Positions 54,775-63,688 are shown, counted from the first letter of the stretch. The stretch: 64,000 bases of DNA from Pseudomonas lurida (GCF_013522705.1 NZ_JAAMRE010000002.1:284437-348436), one strand, 5' to 3'. Numbers and translations are program-made. The notes: generated from the letters alone by a model not told the origin.

Positions 54775-55011
54775 ATGTCGAACTCCTCCTCTACCAACCT
54801 CTTCACCGTAAACCCCCACCAAAACACCGAAACCCTGCTGGTCAACGCCAGCGAAACCCTGTCCTCCCTCAACGCACTTACCTGCAACCTGGCCTTCGAC
54901 CTGGACACTTCCCAGCGCGCCATCATGCTTGGGATCCAGCAAATGGCCGAGTTGGGGCAGTTGTTGGTGGATCGGGCGCTGGAACAGATTTCCCCCTCCC
55001 CAGCAGCTTAA
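54775..55011 (+). CDS. DUF6124 (DUF3077-type) small protein
   Basis: 78-aa protein. The segment LFTVNPHQNTETLLVNASET and the later IMLGIQQMAELGQLLVDRAL match the short Pseudomonas DUF6124/DUF3077 family, which forms a helical bundle of unknown role and occurs in many paralogues per genome. The usual N-terminal extension of about 40 residues is absent. It ends 62 nt before the wHTH-nucleotidyltransferase gene, with the first paired box in between, so it might belong to the same cassette; that is inference. Confidence 0.75.
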   Translation: MSNSSSTNLFTVNPHQNTETLLVNASETLSSLNALTCNLAFDLDTSQRAIMLGIQQMAELGQLLVDRALEQISPSPAA

Positions 55012-55022
55012 AACTTGATCGT

Positions 55023-55056
55023 TCCCAAAAAGGGACCTATCGTTCCCTTTTTGGGA
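55023..55056. promoter_or_regulatory. Paired TCCC-N5-GGGA boxes upstream of the MNT gene
   Basis: TCCCAAAAAGGGA (55023-55035) and TCCCTTTTTGGGA (55044-55056), centres 21 bp apart. The two also pair with each other as a 13-bp stem around an 8-nt loop. They end 16 nt before the MNT start codon, where an operator would be expected. Confidence 0.65.
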
Positions 55057-55072
55057 CTCTTTGGCTGCCGTC

Positions 55073-55702
55073 ATGCACACCTTGCCGCTCAGCACCGCGC
55101 TCTTTACCGTCACTCAGCAAAAAGTGCTGGGCCTGCTTTTCGGTAAGCCCGACCAAAGCTTCTTCACCAATGAAATTGCGCGGTGGGCCCAGGTGGGTAA
55201 AGGCAGTCTCACCCGTGAATTGGAGCGCTTGCAGTCAGCGGGCATTTTGAGCATGACGCGCCAGGGCAACCAAACTCACTACCAAGCCAACCCCCAATGC
55301 CCGATCTACTCGGAGCTGTCGGCCATTGTGCGCAAGACACTGAGCCTGGATGAGCCCTTGCGCAATGCATTGGCACCGTTCGCCGAGCACATCTCCTGGG
55401 CTTTTATCTACGGCTCCATCGCCAAGGGCGAGGCGCACTCATCCAGTGACATAGATCTGATGCTGATTGGCGAAAGCCTCAACTACAGTGAAGTCATGGA
55501 GCAGCTCATACCGTTGGAAGAGCAACTGGGGCGCCCCATCAACCCGACGCTTTACACCCCTGAAGACTGGATTGGCAAATGGAATGCCGGGAACAGTTTT
55601 GTGCAGCGGGTGGTGCAGCAGGACAAGATCAATCTGATTGGGGACAACCCCCTGGAATCCACGGATGGACAGCAAGGCAAACCTGGAGAATCTGCAACGT
55701 AG
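55073..55702 (+). CDS. Winged-helix fused to MNT-type nucleotidyltransferase (antitoxin candidate)
   Basis: 209-aa protein. Residues about 10-72 form a winged helix (FFTNEIARWAQVGKGSLTRE, then wing SMTRQGNQTHYQ). Residues 110-190 are a minimal nucleotidyltransferase domain with GSIAKGEAHSSSDIDL (114-129), giving the GS...DxD catalytic signature intact. The next gene encodes a HEPN protein and overlaps by 38 nt. MNT-HEPN pairs are established toxin-antitoxin modules (HepT/MntA) where the MNT protein AMPylates the HEPN toxin. The fused winged helix could make it autoregulatory through the TCCC-N5-GGGA boxes. I chose Met at 55073. Confidence 0.85.
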   Translation: MHTLPLSTALFTVTQQKVLGLLFGKPDQSFFTNEIARWAQVGKGSLTRELERLQSAGILSMTRQGNQTHYQANPQCPIYSELSAIVRKTLSLDEPLRNALAPFAEHISWAFIYGSIAKGEAHSSSDIDLMLIGESLNYSEVMEQLIPLEEQLGRPINPTLYTPEDWIGKWNAGNSFVQRVVQQDKINLIGDNPLESTDGQQGKPGESAT

Positions 55703-56099
55703 CGGTGGCTTGAAAGCTGAGCCGCCGGATCGCAAGGAGTGTGATGGGCTGATGCGTTCGGCCAGGGATCGGTTGAAGGACGCCGGTAATGCCCCGTTAT
55801 CGTTCGCCAGTCGTTTCGACCTGGCTTATAACGCCGCCCATGCTCTCGCACTCACCGCCTTGCGCCTGCAAGGCTATCGCTCTGACAAGCGCTATCTGGT
55901 CTTTCAATGCCTGGTTCATACCACCGACGTGAGCAAGGTGGCGGTAAGGTTATTGGCCCTGTGTCATGAGCGTCGAAACCTGGCGGAATATGAAGGGTAT
56001 ATGGATGAGGATGAGGCGCTGCTACGCCAGTTGATTGATAGCGCGACGGCACTGCTGAATAAAGTGGAAGTTATGTTGGCTGGCCATGAGTGGAGATAG
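55665..56099 (+). CDS. HEPN-domain protein (toxin candidate)
   Basis: 144-aa helical protein. RFDLAYNAAHALALTALRLQ (about 50-69) and CHERRNLAEYEG (100-111) fit a HEPN fold; the arginine plus polar residue followed by Tyr109 corresponds to the R-x4-Y(-) region where MNT partners AMPylate, although a textbook RxxxxH is not obvious. It begins within the last 38 nt of the MNT gene in another frame, which signals tight coupling. The predicted activity is RNA cleavage; this is from the family. A second paired box lies 30 nt after its stop. Confidence 0.75.
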   Translation: MDSKANLENLQRSGGLKAEPPDRKECDGLMRSARDRLKDAGNAPLSFASRFDLAYNAAHALALTALRLQGYRSDKRYLVFQCLVHTTDVSKVAVRLLALCHERRNLAEYEGYMDEDEALLRQLIDSATALLNKVEVMLAGHEWR

Positions 56100-56129
56100 C
56101 GAGGGGCTGGCCGCCGATGGCGGAAAAGG

Positions 56130-56163
56130 TCCCAAAAGGGGACTGATCAGTCCCTTTTTGGGA
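56130..56163. promoter_or_regulatory. Second pair of TCCC-N5-GGGA boxes downstream of the HEPN gene
   Basis: TCCCAAAAGGGGA (56130-56142) and TCCCTTTTTGGGA (56151-56163), centres again 21 bp apart, around CTGATCAG. With GG/CC at the ends the whole 38-bp block (56128-56165) is a palindrome with one mismatch. No T-run follows. Confidence 0.65.
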
Positions 56164-56198
56164 CCGCTATCTAACAGGCATCACTGAACAAATGTCGA

Positions 56199-56334
56199 GA
56201 TCGTTCCCACGCTCCCGCGTGGGAATGCAGCCGTAACGCTCCGCGTTGCCTATGCGCAGTAGTCGAAATTTGCAGCGTCTGGCGGGACGCGGAGCGTCCC
56301 GGGAGACATTCCCACGCAGAGCGTGTGAACGATC
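56199..56334. repeat. MITE-like element with terminal inverted repeats, upstream copy
   Basis: 136-bp element starting GATCGTTCCCACGCTCCCGC and ending in the diverged complement GCAGAGCGTGTGAACGATC. Internal GGGACGCGGAGCGTCCC hairpin. Related to the two copies after madM; this copy is degenerate at its right end. No ORF inside. Confidence 0.7.
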
Positions 56335-56441
56335 ACCTCGATCCATTACTCCAGCCGTAATGATCCGTCGCCCAGCTTGATTGATGACCCCCTGAATCAC
56401 TCCTAAGGTACAGCCCACGACAGCAAACCCGTGGAGCGACC

Positions 56442-58112
56442 ATGACAACAACAATAAACCCCGATTCGCGCTGGACGCGGCGGCGTGACGAGAAGCTGCG
56501 GCGGCTCGGGCTGGTCAAAAAAATCGCAGACGGGGCGGTTTTGCCCGGCGACAGGATTGTCGAGGCCCTGGAAGCCCTGATCCTCCCCGGCGACCGCGTG
56601 GTGCTGGAGGGCAACAACCAGAAGCAGGCCGACTTCCTCTCGCGCTCCCTGGCCAAGGCCGACCCGGCCAAGCTTCACGATTTGCACATGATCATGCCCA
56701 GTGTCGGGCGGTCCGAGCACCTGGACCTGTTTGAAAAGGGCATCGCGCGCAAGCTGGACTTTTCCTTCGCCGGCACCCAATCCCTGCGCATCAGCCAGTT
56801 GCTGGAAGACGGTCTGCTGGAAATCGGTGCGATCCACACCTACATCGAACTCTATGCCCGCCTGGTAGTGGACCTGATCCCCAACGTCGTACTTTCCGCC
56901 GGTTTCATGGCCGACCGCGCCGGCAATATCTACACCGGCGCCAGCACCGAGGACACCCCGGCGCTGATCGAGCCCGCGGCCTTCAGCGATGGCATCGTCA
57001 TCGTGCAGGTCAACCAGTTGGTCGACGACGTCACTGACCTGCCCCGTGTCGACATCCCGGCCAGTTGGGTGGATTTCGTGGTGGTGGCCGACAAGCCGTT
57101 CTACATCGAGCCGCTGTTCACCCGCGACCCCCGCCACATCAAGCCCGTACATGTGCTGATGGCGATGATGGCGATCCGTGGCATCTACGAAAAACACAAC
57201 GTGCAGTCGCTCAACCACGGTATCGGTTTCAACACCGCTGCCATCGAACTGATCCTGCCCACCTACGGCGAATCCCTGGGCTTGAACGGCAAGATCTGCC
57301 GCAACTGGACCCTCAACCCGCACCCCACCCTGATCCCGGCGATTGAAAGCGGTTGGGTGGAAAGCGTGCATTGCTTCGGCACCGAACTGGGCATGGAAAA
57401 CTATATCGCCGCCCGGCCGGATGTGTTCTTCACCGGCCGCGATGGCTCGATGCGCTCCAACCGCATGGTTTGCCAACTGGCCGGCCAATACGCGGTGGAC
57501 CTGTTTATCGGCGCCACCCTGCAAGTCGATGGCGACGGCCATTCCAGCACCGTGACCCGTGGTCGCCTTGCCGGCTTTGGCGGTGCGCCGAACATGGGCC
57601 ATGACCCGCGCGGCCGTCGCCATGGCACCCCGGCATGGTTGGATATGCGCCACGGCGACGCACCGCAAGCGCTGCTCGAACGCGGCAAGAAACTGGTGGT
57701 GCAGATGGTTGAAACCTTCCAGGAGGGCGGTAAACCGACCTTCGTCGACACCCTTGATGCCGTGGAGGTGGCGCGCAAAAGCGGCATGCCCCTGGCGCCG
57801 ATCATGATCTACGGCGACGACGTCACCCACCTGCTTACCGAAGAAGGCATCGCTTACCTGTACAAGGCGCGCTCTCTGGAAGAACGCCAGGCGATGATCG
57901 CCGCCGTCGCCGGGGTCACCGCCATCGGCATGCGCCATAACCCCAAGGACACCGCGCGCCTGCGCCGCGAGGGTTTGATTGCTTTGCCCGAAGACCTCGG
58001 CATCCGCCGCACCGACGCCACCCGCGAGTTGCTGGCCGCCAAGAGCGTGGCCGACCTGGTGGAGTGGTCCGGTGGCCTGTACAACCCGCCCGCCAAATTC
58101 AGGAGCTGGTAA
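56442..58112 (+). CDS. mdcA: Malonate decarboxylase alpha subunit (acetyl-S-ACP:malonate ACP transferase)
   Basis: 556-aa subunit that exchanges acetyl for malonyl on the MdcC carrier protein. It is a CoA-transferase-like enzyme; GFMADRAGNIYTGASTEDTP, NTAAIELILPTYGESLGL and GGAPNMGHDPRGRRHGTPAW are in the characteristic MdcA order, and the N-terminus reads RWTRRRDEKLRRLGLVKKIA. Its stop abuts the mdcB start. First gene of the operon; 107 nt of upstream sequence to the MITE-like element should contain the promoter. A LysR regulator (MdcR) usually controls it but is not in this window. Confidence 0.97.
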   Translation: MTTTINPDSRWTRRRDEKLRRLGLVKKIADGAVLPGDRIVEALEALILPGDRVVLEGNNQKQADFLSRSLAKADPAKLHDLHMIMPSVGRSEHLDLFEKGIARKLDFSFAGTQSLRISQLLEDGLLEIGAIHTYIELYARLVVDLIPNVVLSAGFMADRAGNIYTGASTEDTPALIEPAAFSDGIVIVQVNQLVDDVTDLPRVDIPASWVDFVVVADKPFYIEPLFTRDPRHIKPVHVLMAMMAIRGIYEKHNVQSLNHGIGFNTAAIELILPTYGESLGLNGKICRNWTLNPHPTLIPAIESGWVESVHCFGTELGMENYIAARPDVFFTGRDGSMRSNRMVCQLAGQYAVDLFIGATLQVDGDGHSSTVTRGRLAGFGGAPNMGHDPRGRRHGTPAWLDMRHGDAPQALLERGKKLVVQMVETFQEGGKPTFVDTLDAVEVARKSGMPLAPIMIYGDDVTHLLTEEGIAYLYKARSLEERQAMIAAVAGVTAIGMRHNPKDTARLRREGLIALPEDLGIRRTDATRELLAAKSVADLVEWSGGLYNPPAKFRSW

Positions 58113-58946
58113 ATGCGCGCCCTCAAACTGCACGAACTCAGCCTCGCGGATCGCCTGGCGGATATGGCCGTCGACGCGCTGATCGACGAAGCCGACCTGT
58201 CGCCCAAACCCGCCCTGGTGGACCGTCGCGGCAACGGCGCCCACCACGATTTGCACTTGGGCCTGATGCACGCGTCGGCGTTGTCGCTGTGGCCGATGTT
58301 CAAGGCAATGGCCGAGGCGGCGATTGAATTCGGCGAGGTCGGTTTGCCGCTGCGCGAAGCGCTCGGCCGAATCGGTCGCGAAGGCGAGCAGGCGATGCTC
58401 GTCACCACCAACGGTGTGAATACCCATCGCGGCGCGATCTGGGCCCTCGGCTTGCTGACCGCATCGGCTGCCCTGGAACCGCGCGCCATAACGCTGAACG
58501 CCGCCAGACTGGCCCTGCTCAACGACCGTTATGCACCTCAACCGATGAGCCACGGCGCCCAGGTCGCGCAACGCTACGGTGCACGCGGTGCCCGTGAAGA
58601 AGCGCAACTGGGCTTCCCCGCCGTGACCCAGCGCGGCCTGCCGCAACTGCACCAGAGTCGCCGCCGGAACGCCGGTGAACAGAACGCGCGTCTTGATGCC
58701 TTGCTGGCGATCATGACCGAGCTGGCCGACACGTGCGTGCTCTACCGCGCCGGCACCGAAGGCCTGCAAGCCATGCAACACGGCGCCCAAGCGGTGCTCG
58801 ACGCCGGCGGCAGCGCCACCCTGGCCGGCCGCCGCAGCCTGCACGCACTGGACAACCAACTCCTGGCCCTGAATGCCTCCCCCGGCGGCGCCGCCGACCT
58901 GTTGGCCGCCTGCCTGTTTATCGACCGCCTCGACGGAGCGTTGTGA
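58113..58946 (+). CDS. mdcB: Triphosphoribosyl-dephospho-CoA synthase
   Basis: 277-aa CitG-family enzyme that makes the precursor of the malonate decarboxylase prosthetic group from dephospho-CoA and ATP. The family block [19 protein letters not shown] (about residues 34-52) and [15 protein letters not shown] are present, followed by [16 protein letters not shown]. Its stop overlaps the mdcC start by one base. Confidence 0.95.
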   Translation: MRALKLHELSLADRLADMAVDALIDEADLSPKPALVDRRGNGAHHDLHLGLMHASALSLWPMFKAMAEAAIEFGEVGLPLREALGRIGREGEQAMLVTTNGVNTHRGAIWALGLLTASAALEPRAITLNAARLALLNDRYAPQPMSHGAQVAQRYGARGAREEAQLGFPAVTQRGLPQLHQSRRRNAGEQNARLDALLAIMTELADTCVLYRAGTEGLQAMQHGAQAVLDAGGSATLAGRRSLHALDNQLLALNASPGGAADLLAACLFIDRLDGAL

Positions 58947-59245
58947 TGGAAACCTTATCCTTTGAATTCCCCGCCGGGCAGCCGCCAAAAGGCCGCGCGC
59001 TGGTAGGTTGCGTCGGCTCGGGCGACCTGGAAGTGCTGCTGGAGCCGGGCACGGCGGGGCGATTGACCATTCAGGTGCAGACCTCAGTGAACGGCGCCGA
59101 GCAGCGTTGGCTGCACCTGTTCGAGCGGATCTTCCAGGAGCACACGCCACCGGCCCTGAATATTGATATCCACGACTTCGGCGCCACCCCCGGCGTGGTG
59201 CGTCTGCGCCTGGAACAGGGTTTCGAGGAGATCGACCATGACTGA
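58946..59245 (+). CDS. mdcC: Malonate decarboxylase acyl carrier protein (delta subunit)
   Basis: 99-aa carrier that holds the phosphoribosyl-dephospho-CoA arm. The attachment serine lies in GCVGSGDLEVLLEP (Ser25), the same position as in Klebsiella MdcC. C-terminal segment FGATPGVVRLRLEQGFEE is conserved. Overlaps mdcB by 1 nt and mdcD by 8 nt. Confidence 0.96.
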   Translation: METLSFEFPAGQPPKGRALVGCVGSGDLEVLLEPGTAGRLTIQVQTSVNGAEQRWLHLFERIFQEHTPPALNIDIHDFGATPGVVRLRLEQGFEEIDHD

Positions 59246-60080
59246 CTTGCTCAGCAAACACAGCTTTGTCGAACTCGGTGCACGCCAGCGAGCCAAGGCG
59301 CTGCTGGATGCCGGTACCTTTCGCGAACTGATCGACCCGTTCCAGCGCGTCATGTCGCCCTGGCTTGGCCGCCAAGGCGTGGTGCCGCAGGCCGATGACG
59401 GGGTGATCATCGCCAAGGGCAGCATCGGTGGCTTGCCGGTGGTGGTGGCGGCCATCGAAGGCAACTTCCAGGGCGGCAGCCTCGGTGAAGTCGGCGGAGC
59501 AAAAATCGCCGGTGCGCTGGAGCTGGCCGCCGAAGACAACCGCAACGGCATCCCCACCCGCGCCGTGCTGCTGCTGGAAACCGGCGGCGTGCGCTTGCAG
59601 GAAGCCAACCTGGGCCTGGCCGCGATTGCCGATATCCACGCGGCGATAGTCGACCTGCGCCAGCACCAGCCGGTGATCGGTGTGGTGGCGGGCAGCGTTG
59701 GTTGTTTCGGCGGCATGTCCATCGCGGCCGGGCTGTGCAGTTACCTCGTCGTGACCCGCGAGGCACGCCTGGGCCTCAACGGTCCGCAGGTGATCGAGCA
59801 GGAAGCCGGCTTGGAAGAATACGACTCCCGCGACCGTCCCTTTATCTGGAGCCTCACGGGTGGTGAACAGCGCTTCAACAGTGGCCTGGCCGACCGTTAT
59901 GTCGGCGACGATGTGGCGCAGATTCAGCAGACCGTCAGCGCGTTGTTGCAGCAAGGCGTGCCCGCCCAGCAACGCAGTCGCCAGGCTGATTATTACCTCG
60001 CACGCTTGGCCGAGTTGGACGCCATACCGCAAATCGACCCGGCGACGGTGCGCGAGCTGTATCAAGGAGAACGCTCATGA
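59238..60080 (+). CDS. mdcD: Malonate decarboxylase beta subunit
   Basis: 280-aa crotonase-fold subunit which, with MdcE, decarboxylates malonyl-S-ACP. Recognisable are FQGGSLGEVGGAKIAGALEL, VLLLETGGVRLQEANLG, VGCFGGMSIAAGLCSY and LGLNGPQVIEQEAGLEEYDS. I chose ATG 59238 (MTDLLSKHSFVELGARQR). Overlaps mdcC by 8 nt and mdcE by 4 nt; beta and gamma form one heterodimer. Confidence 0.96.
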   Translation: MTDLLSKHSFVELGARQRAKALLDAGTFRELIDPFQRVMSPWLGRQGVVPQADDGVIIAKGSIGGLPVVVAAIEGNFQGGSLGEVGGAKIAGALELAAEDNRNGIPTRAVLLLETGGVRLQEANLGLAAIADIHAAIVDLRQHQPVIGVVAGSVGCFGGMSIAAGLCSYLVVTREARLGLNGPQVIEQEAGLEEYDSRDRPFIWSLTGGEQRFNSGLADRYVGDDVAQIQQTVSALLQQGVPAQQRSRQADYYLARLAELDAIPQIDPATVRELYQGERS

Positions 60081-60847
60081 GAGGCTTGCAGTGGTTCAAC
60101 GCATTGAGCGCCGGCGCTCCACCTGTAGACGGTTTGCCGGCGTCACTGAGGGTTGCCGACGCTGTATTGGGTGAGCAAAAGGTGCGCTTTGTCGCCGTGA
60201 TCACGGACGCGCAAAACCGCTTCCCTCGGGCGCGCAATGGCGAAGTCGGCCTGCTCGAAGGCTGGGGCCTGGCCAAGGCCGTCGATGAGGCTATTGCCCG
60301 TGGCGACAAGCGCCCGATCATCGCCATCGTCGATGTGCCCAGCCAAGCCTACGGCCGTCGCGAAGAAGCCCTCGGCATCCATCAGGCCCTGGCCGCCGCC
60401 GCCGATGCCTACGCCCGCGCTCGCCTGGCCGGCCACCCGGTAATTGCGCTGCTGGTGGGCAAGGCCATGTCCGGTGCGTTCCTGGCCCACGGTTACCAGG
60501 CCAACCGCCTGATCGCCCTGCGTGATCCCGGTGTGATGGTGCACGCGATGGGCAAGGCTTCGGCCGCGCGGGTGACCTTGCGCAGCGTCGAAGAGCTGGA
60601 AACCCTAGCCGCCAGCGTGCCGCCCATGGCCTATGACATCGACAGCTATGCCAGCCTCGGTCTGCTGTGGGAGACCTTGTCGGTCAGCCAGATCGAACAG
60701 CCCACGGCGGACGATGTGGCGCGGGTCAGTAATTGCCTGGTGAATGCGATCAAGGATGTCGGCAGCACCGATCTGCGCGGGCGCCTGGGCGCGACTAATC
60801 GCGCGGCGTCCAGCCATGTTCGCCAACTGCTGCGGGAACAATGGTGA
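60077..60847 (+). CDS. mdcE: Malonate decarboxylase gamma subunit
   Basis: 256-aa crotonase-like partner of MdcD (compare acetyl-CoA carboxylase alpha-type folds). IVDVPSQAYGRREEALGIH, ALLVGKAMSGAFLAHGYQAN and VHAMGKASAARVT are the family blocks. Overlaps mdcD and mdcG (4 and 7 nt). Confidence 0.95.
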   Translation: MRGLQWFNALSAGAPPVDGLPASLRVADAVLGEQKVRFVAVITDAQNRFPRARNGEVGLLEGWGLAKAVDEAIARGDKRPIIAIVDVPSQAYGRREEALGIHQALAAAADAYARARLAGHPVIALLVGKAMSGAFLAHGYQANRLIALRDPGVMVHAMGKASAARVTLRSVEELETLAASVPPMAYDIDSYASLGLLWETLSVSQIEQPTADDVARVSNCLVNAIKDVGSTDLRGRLGATNRAASSHVRQLLREQW

Positions 60848-61437
60848 ACGCCCACGACTTGCTCTGGGGCATGACCCCGGCGCATCTGCCCGCCGATGCA
60901 CCGGCCTGGGGGCTGGAGGCGCTCGGCGCCGGCCACCCGGTGGTGGTGCGCCGCGCCATCGCCGCACCGGGTTATGTGGCGGTTGGTGTGCGCGGGCGTT
61001 TGCGTGAGCAGCGTTTCGCCGCCGAGATGCCGCTGGCGGCGGTGCAGCGGCGCGTGGCCCCGGAAGCCCTGCGCGACGTGGTTTCGTCACGGGATTTACC
61101 CGCGCTGCAAGCGCTCGCTCAATTGCGTTCGGTGCTGGTGCAACAGACATGGGGCGTCAGCGGTAGCGCAGGGTTTGAATTGGCCACCGGCATCGAAGCG
61201 TTGCATGCTCGTAGCGATCTGGATTTGATCCTGCGTACGCCCAAGCGCCTTGAACGCGCGTATGCCGACGACCTGCTGGCGATCCTGGACGCCACGGTGT
61301 GCCCCGTCGATCTGCAACTGCAAACCCCGTTCGGCGCTGTCGCCTTGCGCGAGTGGGCCAGCGGCTCACGCCGTGTGCTGCTGAAAACCGATCGCGGCGC
61401 CCACCTCGTGCTCGACCCCTGGCAGGCCGTGGCATGA
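60841..61437 (+). CDS. mdcG: Phosphoribosyl-dephospho-CoA transferase (holo-ACP synthase for malonate decarboxylase)
   Basis: 198-aa enzyme that attaches the prosthetic group to MdcC Ser25. It has the nucleotidyltransferase-like Asp cluster in the middle (HARSDLDLIL, about 120-130) and later CPVDLQLQTPFGAVALREW, typical of MdcG. ATG at 60841 and GTG at 60844 are both in frame. Overlaps mdcE by 7 nt and mdcH by 4 nt. Confidence 0.93.
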   Translation: MVNAHDLLWGMTPAHLPADAPAWGLEALGAGHPVVVRRAIAAPGYVAVGVRGRLREQRFAAEMPLAAVQRRVAPEALRDVVSSRDLPALQALAQLRSVLVQQTWGVSGSAGFELATGIEALHARSDLDLILRTPKRLERAYADDLLAILDATVCPVDLQLQTPFGAVALREWASGSRRVLLKTDRGAHLVLDPWQAVA

Positions 61438-62333
61438 GCAGCCTCCTGGTGTTTCCGGGGCAGGGGGCGCAGCGACCCGGCATGCTCCAGTCGTTGCCCG
61501 AACCTGTACTGGAAGAAGCCAGCGATGCCCTGGGCGAAAACGTGCGCCTGCTCGACTCGGCGCAAGCCCTGGCCAGTACCCGCGCCGTGCAGTTGTGCCT
61601 GTTGATCGCAGGTACGGCCCACGCTCGCCTGTTGGCGCGCACCCCGGACTATGTGGCGGGCCTGTCCATCGGCGCCTACCCGGCTGCGGTGATCGCCGGG
61701 GCTCTGGATTTTGCCCAGGCAGTAAAACTGGTAAGCCTGCGCGGCGAACTGATGCAAAACGCTTATCCACACGGCTACGGCATGACGGCGATCATCGGCG
61801 TGGAGTTATCCACCGTCGAAACACTTCTCGCCGCCATCCACAGCCCCGAAACCCCGGTGTACCTGGCCAATATCAACGCCGATAACCAGAGCGTGATCGC
61901 CGGCAGCGACGAAGCCATGAAGCGCGTCGCCGCGCGTATCAAAGGCAACGGCATCGCCAAGCGCCTGGCCGTGAGTGTGCCGTCCCATTGCGCGTTGCTG
62001 GCGCAACCGGCCGAGGCCCTGGCCCAGGCATTTGTCCCGCTCAAGGCGCCGCGCATCACCTACCTGAGCAGCACCCGAGCGCGGCCGATTCACAACCCCG
62101 AACACCTGCGCGACGATCTGGCCTTCAACATGTGTCGCGTCGTTGACTGGCGCGGCACGGTGCAAAGCGCCTACGAACGCGGTGTGCGCCTGCAAATCGA
62201 AGTGCCCCCGGGCGCCGTGCTCACCGGCCTGTCACGCCGCGTGTTCGAGCAAGGCACGGTGATCGCCTGCGAGGGCGCGCGCCTGGATACCTTGCAGGTC
62301 CTGCTGGAAGAGGAGGAGCGCCGCCACCGATAA
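61434..62333 (+). CDS. mdcH: Malonate decarboxylase epsilon subunit (malonyl-CoA:ACP transacylase)
   Basis: 299-aa FabD-like acyltransferase that loads malonyl onto the MdcC arm to start the cycle. Start MSSLLVFPGQGAQRPGM is the FabD-type N-terminus; the active serine is Ser78 in AGLSIGAYPAAV and the second-site arginine lies in VKLVSLRGELMQ. VSVPSHCALLAQPAEAL contains the catalytic histidine. Overlaps mdcG by 4 nt and is followed by a 67-nt gap before madL. Confidence 0.95.
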   Translation: MSSLLVFPGQGAQRPGMLQSLPEPVLEEASDALGENVRLLDSAQALASTRAVQLCLLIAGTAHARLLARTPDYVAGLSIGAYPAAVIAGALDFAQAVKLVSLRGELMQNAYPHGYGMTAIIGVELSTVETLLAAIHSPETPVYLANINADNQSVIAGSDEAMKRVAARIKGNGIAKRLAVSVPSHCALLAQPAEALAQAFVPLKAPRITYLSSTRARPIHNPEHLRDDLAFNMCRVVDWRGTVQSAYERGVRLQIEVPPGAVLTGLSRRVFEQGTVIACEGARLDTLQVLLEEEERRHR

Positions 62334-62400
62334 AGCACTACCCAAGGCTGTCGAAGCACAAAAACAACAATGTCGATCGAGCACTTTGAGGACAACAACA

Positions 62401-62805
62401 ATGATTATTTACGGTGTGGCACTGCTGGCGATCTGCACGCTTGCAGGGGTGATCATGGGCGACATGCTTGGCGTGTTGCTGGGCGTCAAATCCAACGTGG
62501 GCGGGGTGGGGATCGCCATGATCCTGTTGATCTGTGCCCGCCTGTGGATGCAAAAGCGCGGCGGCATGACCAAGGATTGTGAAATGGGCGTGGGCTTCTG
62601 GGGCGCCATGTATATCCCCGTTGTTGTGGCGATGGCCGCGCAGCAGAACGTTGTAACCGCGTTGCACGGCGGGCCGGTCGCGGTGCTCGCCGCCATCGGA
62701 TCGGTGGTGGTCTGCGGTTGCACCATTGCCTTGATCAGCCGCACGCATAAAGGCGAACCGTTGCCCGATGAAGAGCCGCTGATCGTGCCTGCGGGAGGTC
62801 GCTGA
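62401..62805 (+). CDS. madL: Malonate transporter subunit MadL
   Basis: 134-aa membrane protein with four hydrophobic helices (IYGVALLAICTLAGVIMGDM; AVLAAIGSVVVCGCTIALIS). It forms with MadM the two-component sodium-coupled malonate carrier known from Malonomonas. ATG at 62401 is preceded by GAGGACAACAACA. One nucleotide from madM. Confidence 0.95.
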   Translation: MIIYGVALLAICTLAGVIMGDMLGVLLGVKSNVGGVGIAMILLICARLWMQKRGGMTKDCEMGVGFWGAMYIPVVVAMAAQQNVVTALHGGPVAVLAAIGSVVVCGCTIALISRTHKGEPLPDEEPLIVPAGGR

Positions 62806-62806
62806 T

Positions 62807-63571
62807 ATGTGGGATCTCATCGAAAAGGGCCTGGAGCATAACGGCCTGATCACTGCGTTTGCCTTTGTTGGCGTGGTGATGTGGATTTCCGTGGTGCTGT
62901 CCAGGCGCTTGACCTTTGGCCGCATCCACGGCTCGGCGATTGCCATTGTGATCGGCCTGGTACTGGCCTGGGTCGGCGGCACGATTACCGGTGGCCAGAA
63001 AGGCCTGGCCGACCTGGCGCTGTTCTCTGGCATCGGCCTGATGGGCGGCGCGATGCTGCGTGACTTCGCCATTGTCGCCACGGCGTTTGAAGTGCAGGCC
63101 ACCGAAGCGCGCAAGGCCGGGATGATCGGCGTGGTTGCGCTGCTGTTGGGCACCGTCCTGCCGTTTATCGTCGGCGCGAGCATGGCCTGGGCATTTGGTT
63201 ATCGCGATGCGATCAGCATGACCACCATCGGCGCGGGTGCCGTGACCTACATCGTCGGCCCGGTGACCGGCGCGGCGATTGGCGCGACGTCCGATGTGAT
63301 GGCGCTGTCGATTGCCACCGGCTTGATCAAGGCGATCCTGGTGATGGTCGGCACACCGGTGGCGGCGCGCTGGATGGGCTTGGACAACCCGCGCTCGGCG
63401 ATGGTCTTCGGTGGCTTGGCCGGCACCGTGAGCGGCGTGACCGCAGGGCTGGCGGCGACGGACCGGCGCTTGGTGCCGTATGGCGCGTTGACAGCGACGT
63501 TCCATACCGGGCTTGGGTGCTTGCTCGGGCCTTCGCTGCTGTACTTCATTGTGCGTGGGTTGGTCGGCTGA
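62807..63571 (+). CDS. madM: Malonate transporter subunit MadM
   Basis: 254-aa membrane protein, the larger part of the MadLM malonate carrier, with many hydrophobic helices ([58 protein letters not shown]). The stop codon TGA (63569-63571) is the first base pair of the downstream tandem repeat. No mdcR or other regulator is seen before the window ends. Confidence 0.95.
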   Translation: MWDLIEKGLEHNGLITAFAFVGVVMWISVVLSRRLTFGRIHGSAIAIVIGLVLAWVGGTITGGQKGLADLALFSGIGLMGGAMLRDFAIVATAFEVQATEARKAGMIGVVALLLGTVLPFIVGASMAWAFGYRDAISMTTIGAGAVTYIVGPVTGAAIGATSDVMALSIATGLIKAILVMVGTPVAARWMGLDNPRSAMVFGGLAGTVSGVTAGLAATDRRLVPYGALTATFHTGLGCLLGPSLLYFIVRGLVG

Positions 63572-63572
63572 C

Positions 63573-63685
63573 GATCGTTCCCACGCTCCGCGTGGGAATG
63601 CATCCTGTGACGCTCCGCGTCACGCCTTCAAGAGCGGACGCAGAGCGTCCAGGGCTGCGTTACCACGCGGAGCGTGGGAACGATC
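63573..63685. repeat. MITE-like element with perfect 23-bp terminal inverted repeats, copy 1
   Basis: GATCGTTCCCACGCTCCGCG... (63573-63595) and its exact complement ending GGGAACGATC (63663-63685). An internal hairpin GTGACGCTCCGCGTCAC lies between. Related to the copy at 56199-56334. Confidence 0.8.
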
Positions 63686-63688
63686 ATC

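Noticed and set aside
56403..60065. A 1,220-codon minus-strand frame across mdcA-mdcD
   Set aside because: Antisense shadow of four well-supported mdc genes; no motifs and no ribosome-binding site.
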